This document shows, piece after piece, positions 1 through 5,385 of a stretch of 5,598 nt of DNA. The notes below the pieces were generated by a model, which saw only the letters and a program-made list of their open reading frames with translations, had not been told where the DNA came from and did no database searches. The translations under genes and the position numbers were made by a program. The DNA is from Planctomycetota bacterium. Lineage in GTDB: Bacteria > Planctomycetota > UBA11346. Numbering within the stretch: position 1 is the stretch's first letter; every line of letters starts with the position of its first letter. The stretch lies in NCBI GenBank assembly GCA_013816645.1, contig JACDEC010000240.1, positions 1-5,598 of the forward strand. The letters run 5' to 3'.

Positions 1-2
1 GC

Positions 3-194
3 GTCGCGATCACCCCGGCGACCACGCTCAGCGAGGTCGCCGCGCGCCTCACCGAGCGCACCGGGCTCGACCTCGGCCCGGTGCTGGACGCGCACCTCGC
101 CGCGCGATTCGGTGGCGGCCCCCTGCCGCCGCCCTGGCCGGTTGCGGATATCCGCGCCAGGCTGTCACGCCCGCCGCCCCGATCTCTGCTCTAG
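3..194 (+). CDS. 3' end of a rightward gene, possibly a TgpA-type transglutaminase C-terminus (partial)
   Basis: Frame 3 is open from the left edge to a TAG at 192-194 and gives 63 residues. They read like a real protein end: a helical stretch (TLSEVAARLTERTGLDLGPV), then LDAHLAARFGG, a proline-rich linker and a basic tail (IRARLSRPPPRSLL). The gene starts outside the window. The pattern of a 'T-L-x-E/D-x-A-x-R-L' helix followed by a second helix ending in (Y/F)xxARFG resembles the cytoplasmic DUF4129-like tail of TgpA-type transglutaminase membrane proteins. This is a motif-level resemblance only, because the catalytic domain and membrane segments are not in view. The other two forward frames give arginine- and proline-rich shadow peptides. 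The gene converges on ligA and the two share four bases at their stops. I am fairly sure it is coding and unsure of the family. Confidence 0.62.
   Translation, partial: VAITPATTLSEVAARLTERTGLDLGPVLDAHLAARFGGGPLPPPWPVADIRARLSRPPPRSLL
191..194. other. Shared CTAG holding both convergent stop codons
   Basis: The palindrome CTAG gives TAG on the plus strand (192-194, end of the left-edge gene) and TAG on the minus strand (191-193, end of ligA). The convergent genes therefore overlap by four bases, leaving no room for an intergenic terminator. Any terminator for either gene would have to lie inside the opposite coding sequence. Confidence 0.8.
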
Positions 195-2497
195 CCCTTG
201 AGCAGCGCGAGCAATCCCGCCTCATCGAGGATCGGCACGCCCAGCTCCCGCGCTTTGGCAAGCTTGCTGCCGGCCTCCTCGCCGGCGACCACGTAGGCGG
301 TCTTCTTGGAGACCGAGCCGCTGGTCGCGCCGCCCGCGGCCTTGATCAGGCCTTCAGCCTGTTCGCGCGACAGGGTTGGCAGCGTCCCCGTGAGCACGAA
401 GGTGCGTCCGGCGACGCCGGCGACGGCCGCCTGGACCACCGCTTCTGCGGCCAGCGAGACGCCGGCGGCCGCGAGCCCATCCAGCACCGTGGTGATCACT
501 GGCGTGGTCAGTTCCGAGAAGACGGTGTCTGCGGTGGTCTCGTCGATCCCTTCCATCGGCTGCACACCGGCGGCGCGCACCAGCGTCTTGAGCTCATCGA
601 TCGTCGCCTTCTCGGGCGGTTCCAAGCCCAGGCGCCGCGCGTATCCCAGCAGTTCGGGCTTCTTCAAGCCCTTGCGCACGCCCAGCGCGGCGCGCGGTTC
701 GTCGGCGAGGTAGGCGCGGGCGAATGCCAGCAGGGTTTCCCAGCTGGTGAAACGCGCAGCCAGGTCCTCACTGAGCTTCTCACCGAGATCGTGCACCGCC
801 AATCCGGCCAACACCCGCGCCAGCCCCTTGGCCTTGCTCGCCTCGAGACCGGCCAACAGGTTGCTGGCATTCTTGGCGCCGAACGTGCGCTGCACGCCAT
901 TGCTGGAGGTCTCCATCTCCAGCGACGCCAGGTCCTCCTGGCGCAGGCGGAAGAGATCGTCGGGACGCTTGGCCAACCCGCGCTCGACCAGCTTGTCGAC
1001 CACCGCGGCACCAAGGCCCTGGATGTCCATAGCACCACGGCTGGCGAAGTGGCGCAGACGCTCGCGCACCTGATCGGGGCAGCCCGGATTCGGGCAGTAG
1101 TGGGTGACGTTCTGCTTGCCCGAAACGTCGTCGCGCCGCTCGACCACCACCGCGCTGCCGCAGGTCGGGCATGCTTCCGGCCACGGCACCGCGACCGCGC
1201 CGCGCGGGCGGCTGGCGTCGACGCGCACCACCTGGGGGATGATCTCACCGGCCTTCTCGATCAGCACGGTGTCGCCGACGCGCACATCTTTGGCCGCGAG
1301 TTCGGCGAAGTTGTGCAGCGAGGCCCGGCTGACCGTGGTGCCGGCGACGAACACCGGTTCGAGTTCGGCCACCGGGGTGAGCTTGCCGGTCTTGCCGACC
1401 TGGATGGTCACCGCCTTGAGCAGGGTCGGTACGCGCTCGGGCGGGAACTTGTAGGCGATGCCCCAGCGCGGGTGGTGCTCGGTGACGCCCAGGCGCTGCC
1501 AGGCGTCGGCGTCATCGACCTTGATCACCATGCCGTCGATGTCGTGGTCGAGGGTCGGCCGCTGCGCGGTGAAGGCCAGGCAGCGCGCGTACGCTTCGCC
1601 GACGCCGTTGCTGCGCGCGGCACCGGGGTGCACCGGGAAGCCCTGGGCGCGCAACCAGTCCAGGCGCTGCCAGTGCGATGCCGGCAACGCGATGCCCTCG
1701 TGCCAGGCGATGGCGTAGAGGAAGCTGCGCACGCCGAGTCCGCGCAGACTCTGGGCGTCCTTGCGCTTCATCAGTCCCGCGCAGCCGTTGCGCGGATTGA
1801 CCAGCTGCCGGGCATCGTCGGCCAGCAGGCGCTGGTTGAGCGCGACGAAGGCGGCGCGCGGCAGGTAGAGCTCGCCGCGTACCTCGAACGCGCCACGCGC
1901 CGTCACCGCGATCGGCGCCGCTTCGGCAGCTTCGACCTGGGCGGTGATGACGTCGCCCGAGACGCCGTCCCCGCGGGTGACCGCCTGGACCAGCCGGCCG
2001 TCGCGGTAGGTCAGGCTCACCGAGATGCCATCGATCTTGGGTTCTACCACCAGCGGCAGCGGCGCGGCGGCCGCGAGCGCGAGCAGGTCACGCACCCGGC
2101 GTTCCCACTTCTCGAGCTTGCCCCACGCGGTCTGGTCGCGCTGCGCGCGCTCGGTCGGGATCTCATCGGCCGGCGCGTCGGCGCCTTCCCGGTGATAGCC
2201 ATCGGGCTCGGTGTTGGCCTTCTCGAGGGAAAGCATCGGCACCCGGTGCCGGACCGAGGCGAACCCGACGGCATGGTCGTCGCCGAGCGTGGCGTCGTAG
2301 CGATCCGCATCCGGGACAGCGAGCACGCCGCAGAGGGAAGCGTAACGGTCACGGAGCTCGTCATAGGCCGCGTCGCTGATCTCGGGCTGCGCACGACGGT
2401 AGTAGAGATGGTCGTGCTGACGCAGCTGAGCCTCGAGCGCGGCCAGTTCCTGGCGACGCGGGTCGTCCGTCGGTGCGTTGGCTTTGGCTTTGGCCAT
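191..2497 (-). CDS. ligA: NAD-dependent DNA ligase, divergent and enlarged form
   Basis: It seals nicks in duplex DNA using NAD+ in replication and repair. The 768 residues show the LigA order. Domain Ia is at 15-75 (LYYRRAQPEISDAAYDEL). The adenylation domain has catalytic Lys154 in EPKIDG, then VRGEL (207), DIDGMVIKV (319) and IAYKFP (347). The OB fold is near 361-440 (VGKTGKLTPVAELEPV, SRASLHN). A zinc finger uses Cys443, 446, 468 and 473. Helix-hairpin-helix repeats follow (AMDIQGLG at 489), then BRCT from 694 (GRTFVLTGTL). Typical LigA is about 670 residues; the excess lies mainly at 96-127, between Cys446 and Cys468, and at 595-647. The ATG at 2497 is chosen because MAKAKA leads directly into domain Ia; the in-frame ATG at 2626 would overlap sufE and add 43 unlike residues. 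Upstream lies TAGGGT rather than a strong ribosome site. Function is secure. Whether this is the sole, essential ligase or a paralogue cannot be told here. Confidence 0.95.
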   Translation of the reverse strand: MAKAKANAPTDDPRRQELAALEAQLRQHDHLYYRRAQPEISDAAYDELRDRYASLCGVLAVPDADRYDATLGDDHAVGFASVRHRVPMLSLEKANTEPDGYHREGADAPADEIPTERAQRDQTAWGKLEKWERRVRDLLALAAAAPLPLVVEPKIDGISVSLTYRDGRLVQAVTRGDGVSGDVITAQVEAAEAAPIAVTARGAFEVRGELYLPRAAFVALNQRLLADDARQLVNPRNGCAGLMKRKDAQSLRGLGVRSFLYAIAWHEGIALPASHWQRLDWLRAQGFPVHPGAARSNGVGEAYARCLAFTAQRPTLDHDIDGMVIKVDDADAWQRLGVTEHHPRWGIAYKFPPERVPTLLKAVTIQVGKTGKLTPVAELEPVFVAGTTVSRASLHNFAELAAKDVRVGDTVLIEKAGEIIPQVVRVDASRPRGAVAVPWPEACPTCGSAVVVERRDDVSGKQNVTHYCPNPGCPDQVRERLRHFASRGAMDIQGLGAAVVDKLVERGLAKRPDDLFRLRQEDLASLEMETSSNGVQRTFGAKNASNLLAGLEASKAKGLARVLAGLAVHDLGEKLSEDLAARFTSWETLLAFARAYLADEPRAALGVRKGLKKPELLGYARRLGLEPPEKATIDELKTLVRAAGVQPMEGIDETTADTVFSELTTPVITTVLDGLAAAGVSLAAEAVVQAAVAGVAGRTFVLTGTLPTLSREQAEGLIKAAGGATSGSVSKKTAYVVAGEEAGSKLAKARELGVPILDEAGLLALLKG
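557..715 (-). other. LigA insertion (residues ~595-647) within the helix-hairpin-helix region
   Basis: Between the helix ending FTSWETLLAFA and the usual 'EGI-x-x-x-x-A' hairpin (here EGIDETTADTVF) lie about 53 residues absent from standard LigA. The core reads as helix (KKPELLGYARRLGL), short extended stretch (EPPEKAT), helix (IDELKTLVRAAG). That layout resembles small helix-extended-helix or SAP/Rho-N-like nucleic-acid-binding motifs. The insertion itself is clear from the motif spacing. The fold assignment is inference. Confidence 0.5.
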
Positions 2498-2597
2498 TGC
2501 GGGCACCCTAGCTGACCAGGTGCTGATGCTCCAGAGCCGAGCCTGGGCTAGGTGGGAATGCGGTTGGCGCGGGTAGCGAGCGCGGGACACTGGGGCC
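2498..2597. promoter_or_regulatory. Divergent ligA-sufE intergenic region
   Basis: This 100-bp gap must hold the 5' signals of both ligA (leftward) and sufE (rightward). It contains an imperfect inverted repeat at 2537-2552 (CCGAGCC, TG, GGCTAGG, with one mismatched arm pair) and a tandem GAGCC at 2534-2543. Neither is recognised as a known operator. No convincing sigma-70 pair is visible for sufE. GACACT at 2586-2591, 6 bases before the sufE ATG, is a weak -10-like candidate. Confidence 0.4.
2505..2510 (-). promoter_or_regulatory. TAGGGT box 7 nt upstream of the ligA ATG (-10-like or weak ribosome site)
   Basis: On the minus strand GCTAGGGT precedes the ligA start codon, with 7 bases between the box and ATG. 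TAnnnT at this distance fits a -10 element for a nearly leaderless transcript. The AGGG inside it could instead pair weakly with 16S rRNA. No good -35 hexamer is visible 16-18 bases further upstream (best is TGGAGC, three of six matches). The same octamer occurs before tpx. Confidence 0.3.
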
Positions 2598-3095
2598 ATG
2601 AGCGTCGCGGACAAGATCGATCGCATCGTCGCCGACTTCGCCGGACTCCCCGACTGGGAGGACCGCTACAAGCGCATCATCGCCTTGGCCAAGGACCTGC
2701 CGCCGATGCCGCAGGACCTGCAGACCGATGAGCGCAAGGTGCGCGGCTGCGCCAGCGACGTCTGGCTACATGCCCGGCGCGACAACGACCGCCTGTTCTT
2801 CCTCGCCGACAGCAACGCGGTCATCACCAAGGGCTTGGTCGCCTTGGTCGTCGGGGTGTATTCCGGCGAGCGCGCCGAGGAGATCCTCGCCACGCCGCCG
2901 ACCTTCATCGAGCGGCTCGGCCTGAACGCCAACCTCTCGCCCAACCGCGCCAATGGCCTGGTGGCGATGGTCACCTCGATCAAGAAGCACGCGCTCGACG
3001 CAGTGATGGCCTACCGGCGCGAGCGGCCGACCGAGGTCACGCCGCTGCGCAGCCGGGCGATCTCGGACGATTCGCCGCTCAAGCGCGAGCGCTGA
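2598..3095 (+). CDS. sufE: SufE-family cysteine desulfurase activator / sulfur acceptor
   Basis: SufE takes persulfide sulfur from a SufS-type cysteine desulfurase and passes it to the Fe-S scaffold in the cytoplasm. The 165 residues match the family throughout. There is an N-terminal helix and DWEDRYKRIIALAKDLP (19-35). The sulfur-accepting Cys51 lies in KVRGCASDVWL, the same number as in E. coli SufE. DSNAVITKGLVALVVGVYSG (71-90) and the C-terminal LSPNRANGLVAMV (113-125) follow. It is about 25 residues longer than the E. coli protein (around 138); the extra is a polar, basic tail after residue 140. The ATG at 2598 is the natural start, and only a weak GGGG lies just upstream. No sufBCDS, iscS or csdA gene is in the window, so its desulfurase partner must be elsewhere, as is common for stand-alone sufE. 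It diverges from ligA and converges with tpx. Confidence 0.93.
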   Translation: MSVADKIDRIVADFAGLPDWEDRYKRIIALAKDLPPMPQDLQTDERKVRGCASDVWLHARRDNDRLFFLADSNAVITKGLVALVVGVYSGERAEEILATPPTFIERLGLNANLSPNRANGLVAMVTSIKKHALDAVMAYRRERPTEVTPLRSRAISDDSPLKRER

Positions 3096-3103
3096 TCGAG
3101 CGC
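3089..3103. terminator. Short GC hairpin at the sufE-tpx convergence (weak terminator candidate)
   Basis: GCGCT (3089-3093) and AGCGC (3099-3103) form a perfect 5-bp stem around GATCG. It spans the sufE stop and the 9-bp gap before the tpx stop, the right place for a bidirectional terminator. There is no T-run on either side and the stem is short, so in DNA this GC-rich it could be chance. Confidence 0.25.
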
Positions 3104-3104
3104 G

Positions 3105-3674
3105 TCACCTGCCCGCCAGCTCCTTGGCAGCGGCGAGCGCCGCGTCGTAGTCTGGCTCGTCGCTCAATTCGGCGACGATCTGCTGGTAGCGGACCACGCC
3201 CTGGGCATCGAGCACCACCACCGCGCGCGCGAGCAGCGCGTTCTGCTTGATCAGCAGTCCCCAGGCGCGGCCGAGCGAGGCGTCGGCGTAGTCGGAGAGC
3301 ACACGCACCCCGGCGATGCCGTGGGCGGTGCAGAAGCGGGTCTGGGCGAACGGCAGGTCGCGGCTGACGACCAGGATCTGGACCCCCGGCAGAGCCGCTG
3401 CGCGTTCATTGAACACGCGGGCCTCGCGCGAACAGGTCGGCGTGTCGAGGCTCGGCACGGTCGCCACCACCCGGATCGCCCCGTCGGTCGATCGCAGCGC
3501 AACCGGCAGCAGGTAGGAATCGCGCAGCGTCGCGTCGGGGGCGAGTTGGCCGATCGTCAGCGCCGACCCGACCAGGGTCAGCGGCTTGTCGCCACGCTGG
3601 ACGAGGCCCTCGCGCTCGTCAGCGGCCGAGGCGAGCGCGGGCAGGAGCAGCAGGGCGAACAGCAGCGTACGCAT
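3105..3674 (-). CDS. tpx: Thiol peroxidase (Tpx, atypical 2-Cys peroxiredoxin) with signal peptide
   Basis: Tpx reduces hydrogen peroxide and organic peroxides with a thioredoxin-like reductant. The 189 residues carry the family signature: QRGDKPLTLVG, LAPDATL, then VPSLDTPTC with Thr78 and peroxidatic Cys81. Resolving Cys115 lies in DLPFAQTRFC, LSDYADASLGRAWG follows, Arg150 is in LLARAVVVLD, and the DEPDYDAAL end is present. Numbering is 20 above E. coli Tpx (Cys61, Cys95), and the surplus is the N-terminus. That N-terminus is a classic signal peptide: MR, a hydrophobic run (TLLFALLLLPAL), then ASA with predicted cleavage after Ala17. No other Met, and no GTG or TTG near residues 18-30 (Val25 is GTC), offers a cytoplasmic start. 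Export to the periplasm is therefore likely. It is transcribed alone, leftward, preceded by a GCTAGGGT box. Family is secure; location is a strong inference. Confidence 0.93.
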   Translation of the reverse strand: MRTLLFALLLLPALASAADEREGLVQRGDKPLTLVGSALTIGQLAPDATLRDSYLLPVALRSTDGAIRVVATVPSLDTPTCSREARVFNERAAALPGVQILVVSRDLPFAQTRFCTAHGIAGVRVLSDYADASLGRAWGLLIKQNALLARAVVVLDAQGVVRYQQIVAELSDEPDYDAALAAAKELAGR

Positions 3675-3683
3675 GGTCGGGGA

Positions 3684-3689
3684 ACCCTA
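3684..3689 (-). promoter_or_regulatory. TAGGGT box 9 nt upstream of the tpx ATG
   Basis: On the minus strand GCTAGGGT stands 9 bases before the tpx start codon, repeating the arrangement seen before ligA. It could be a -10 element with a very short leader, or a weak ribosome site (AGGG). TTGCGA lies 22 bases upstream, too far for a normal -35. Confidence 0.28.
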
Positions 3690-3779
3690 GCGCCGGTCAT
3701 GGCGAGGCCAGTCGCAAGGCCGGAGGCGTTGCGCACGTCCGACGTCATCGCAGCAGTGGAGATGCCGAGGGACTGGCGC

Positions 3780-3783
3780 AGGA
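3780..3783 (+). promoter_or_regulatory. Ribosome binding site of the esterase gene
   Basis: AGGA sits 7 bases before the ATG at 3791, normal Shine-Dalgarno spacing, and supports that start. Confidence 0.55.
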
Positions 3784-3790
3784 TGCCGCG

Positions 3791-4465
3791 ATGCTGATCT
3801 ACGAGGTCGTCCCACCCAAGCGCCGGCCGCGGCACGAAACCGCCTTCCACTGCCTGGTCCTGCACGGCCTGGGCGACAGCATGGCGGGTTGGATGCCGGC
3901 GGCGCCGCTCTTCGACCTGCCCGAACTCGGCTGGGTGTTCGCCAATGCCCCCGACGAGTACTACGGAGGCTACAGCTGGTTCGAACTCGGCGAGCGCATG
4001 TACCCCGACGCCGCCGGGGTGCATCGCAGCCGCGCGGAGCTGGAAGAGACCATCGATCACCTGCTCGGCGAACTCGCGATCCCGAGCGAGCGGCTGTTCG
4101 TGCTCGGTTTCAGCCAGGGCTGCCTGATGGCGCTCGAACTCGCCCTGCGCGGCCCGCGGGTCTTCGCCGGGGTGGTCGCGATCAGCGGTTGGGTGCACGG
4201 TATCGAGGACTACCCCGCGCAGTTCGGCGCCGCCGCGCCCGAGCAGCACGTGCTGATGACCCACGGCCTGCTCGATCCGATGCTGCCGATCGACGTGGTG
4301 CGGCCCCAGGCCGCCGCGCTCAAACAGCTCGGCCTCGACCTCGAATGGCGCGAGTACCGCAAGGACCACGGCCTCGATCCCGCGATGGAGGTCGGCGACG
4401 TGCGGCGGTGGCTGAACCAGCGGATGGCCGGCGCATTGCCGAAGCCTGACCCCTTGGCGACTTGA
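3791..4465 (+). CDS. Carboxylesterase/phospholipase-family alpha/beta hydrolase (YpfH-like)
   Basis: A serine hydrolase of the Abhydrolase_2 (phospholipase/carboxylesterase) family, probably cytoplasmic because no signal peptide is seen. The 224 residues fit the family size (E. coli YpfH about 232). The first strand and oxyanion turn are LVLHGLGDS (22-30). The early-loop FANAPDEYYGGYSWFEL (50-66) is the family's 'P..P' and 'WF' segment. The nucleophile elbow is GFSQG with Ser108. The acid is probably Asp162 in THGLLDPMLP, and the base His193 in YRKDHGLD. All three catalytic residues are present and in order. The natural substrate cannot be read; relatives act on short acyl esters or acyl-thioesters. 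It heads a rightward gene set, with the metallophosphoesterase beginning 29 bases after its stop, so co-transcription is likely. The annotation is firm at family level only. Confidence 0.9.
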   Translation: MLIYEVVPPKRRPRHETAFHCLVLHGLGDSMAGWMPAAPLFDLPELGWVFANAPDEYYGGYSWFELGERMYPDAAGVHRSRAELEETIDHLLGELAIPSERLFVLGFSQGCLMALELALRGPRVFAGVVAISGWVHGIEDYPAQFGAAAPEQHVLMTHGLLDPMLPIDVVRPQAAALKQLGLDLEWREYRKDHGLDPAMEVGDVRRWLNQRMAGALPKPDPLAT

Positions 4466-4482
4466 CCGTCGCCGGAGGCAAC

Positions 4483-4487
4483 GAGGG
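4483..4487 (+). promoter_or_regulatory. Ribosome binding site deciding the metallophosphoesterase start
   Basis: GAGGG lies 7 bases upstream of the ATG at 4495 and is the best Shine-Dalgarno match in the window. The alternative TTG at 4462, which overlaps the esterase stop as TTGA, has no such site, so ATG 4495 is preferred. Confidence 0.6.
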
Positions 4488-4494
4488 TGGCGGG

Positions 4495-5385
4495 ATGCGC
4501 GCCGTCGCCTCCGCCATCGGCCACCTCCATGCGCTCGCCACCCACCGCGCGTGGATCATCTCCGACCTTCAGCAATCGATCCCCGCAGAGGCCGAACGCT
4601 GCCTGACCGCTGCGGTCGAAGACACGCGCGCGCTCGGACTGCGCCTCGACCGCATCTGGTACCTCGGCGACGCGGTCGAAGGCTCGGACCCCGAGCGCAC
4701 CGCGATCATGGCGCGCATGCAGATCGCGGTGCTCGACTCGCTGACCACCCCGGTCCTGTTCATCAGCGGCAACCATGACTTCGACCTGGTCGCCGCCGGC
4801 AAAGGCAGCGAACCCGCGCTGCGCAGCGCGGCGCGCGACCTGCCCAACTGGCGCACCACCACCGCGCTCGATCAACCCTACTTGTGGGACGAACTCGGCG
4901 GCTGCGCGATCGTCGCGCTCAGCGACCACTGCGATCCCGGCGGACGCTGGCTGTCCACCCATGGTCGACTCCACGGCGACGAAGCCGCCTACCCGCACGC
5001 AGGGACGCTGCCGAAGCTGCGCGCCGAGATCGCCGCCTGCGGCAAGCCAGTGATCACCCTCGCTCATTACGCATTGCCGGGCGGCAACCGCCCGGCACCG
5101 CTCTTCGACGGCCTGATGCCGCTGCCCAGCAACGTCCGCCTGCACGTGCACGGCCACGCCCACATCGGCGACTCGGTGTGGGCCGGTAAGGATTGCCACC
5201 GCAAGATCGCCTGCGTCGACGGCCATCCCGTGCCCCAGGTCGACATCGCCTCGCTCGAGGACAAGCGCGGCAACTCCATCCGCTCGGCGTTCCTCGAGCT
5301 CTACGCCGACGGCGGCTGCGCCGTGCTGTTCCGCGACCACACCGCGCGCCGTTGGAGCGACGCCCTGCTGCTCGATCCCGCGTGA
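4495..5385 (+). CDS. Calcineurin-like metallophosphoesterase of unknown substrate
   Basis: A dinuclear-metal phosphoesterase; 296 residues from ATG 4495, or 307 from TTG 4462. Metal motifs appear in family order: ISDLQQS (Asp24), YLGDAVEG (Asp59), SGNHD (Asn93, His94), TLAHYALPG (His191) and HVHGHAHIGD (His221, His223). The usual D-x-H of motif I is D-x-Q here (Gln26 in place of His), which changes one metal ligand. There is no signal peptide or membrane segment, so it is likely cytoplasmic. Substrate classes in this superfamily include cyclic nucleotides, nucleic acids, phosphoproteins and diadenosine polyphosphates; nothing here singles one out. Residues after 230 form a C-terminal part with VDGHPVPQVDIASL, typical of a closing beta strand layer. 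It lies between the esterase and an unrecognised gene whose start overlaps its stop, which suggests translational coupling. Confidence 0.88.
   Translation: MRAVASAIGHLHALATHRAWIISDLQQSIPAEAERCLTAAVEDTRALGLRLDRIWYLGDAVEGSDPERTAIMARMQIAVLDSLTTPVLFISGNHDFDLVAAGKGSEPALRSAARDLPNWRTTTALDQPYLWDELGGCAIVALSDHCDPGGRWLSTHGRLHGDEAAYPHAGTLPKLRAEIAACGKPVITLAHYALPGGNRPAPLFDGLMPLPSNVRLHVHGHAHIGDSVWAGKDCHRKIACVDGHPVPQVDIASLEDKRGNSIRSAFLELYADGGCAVLFRDHTARRWSDALLLDPA

Larger units (their letters stand above)
3675..3790. promoter_or_regulatory. Divergent tpx-esterase intergenic region
   Basis: This 116-bp gap separates the leftward tpx from the rightward esterase operon and should hold both promoters. Apart from the TAGGGT box near tpx and the ribosome site near 3780, it shows a close repeat of ACGTC (3735-3739 and 3742-3746) and a TTGCGC at 3729-3734 with no matching -10. 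No recognisable OxyR-type site is evident by eye. Confidence 0.35.

Noticed and set aside
791..2515. Long plus-strand open frame (574 codons) opposite ligA
   Set aside because: It lies wholly antisense to a clear LigA, shows no family motif, and is rich in His, Gln, Arg and Asp as expected for the reverse of a GC-rich gene.
2498..2626. 43-residue N-terminal extension of LigA from the ATG at 2626
   Set aside because: It would overlap the sufE start, its residues do not resemble LigA, and the ATG at 2497 leads directly into domain Ia.
3578..4369. Minus-strand frame spanning the tpx start, the gap and the esterase
   Set aside because: It overlaps two well-supported genes and has no motif. It exists because stops are rare in GC-rich DNA.
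4462..4494. TTG start for the metallophosphoesterase overlapping the esterase stop
   Set aside because: It has no ribosome site and adds a glycine-rich 11-residue lead, while the ATG at 4495 has GAGGG at ideal spacing. It is kept only as an alternative.
4210..5340. Long minus-strand open frame (376 codons) opposite the esterase end and metallophosphoesterase
   Set aside because: The opposite strand holds two proteins with full catalytic motifs. This frame has no recognisable motif and a shadow-like composition.
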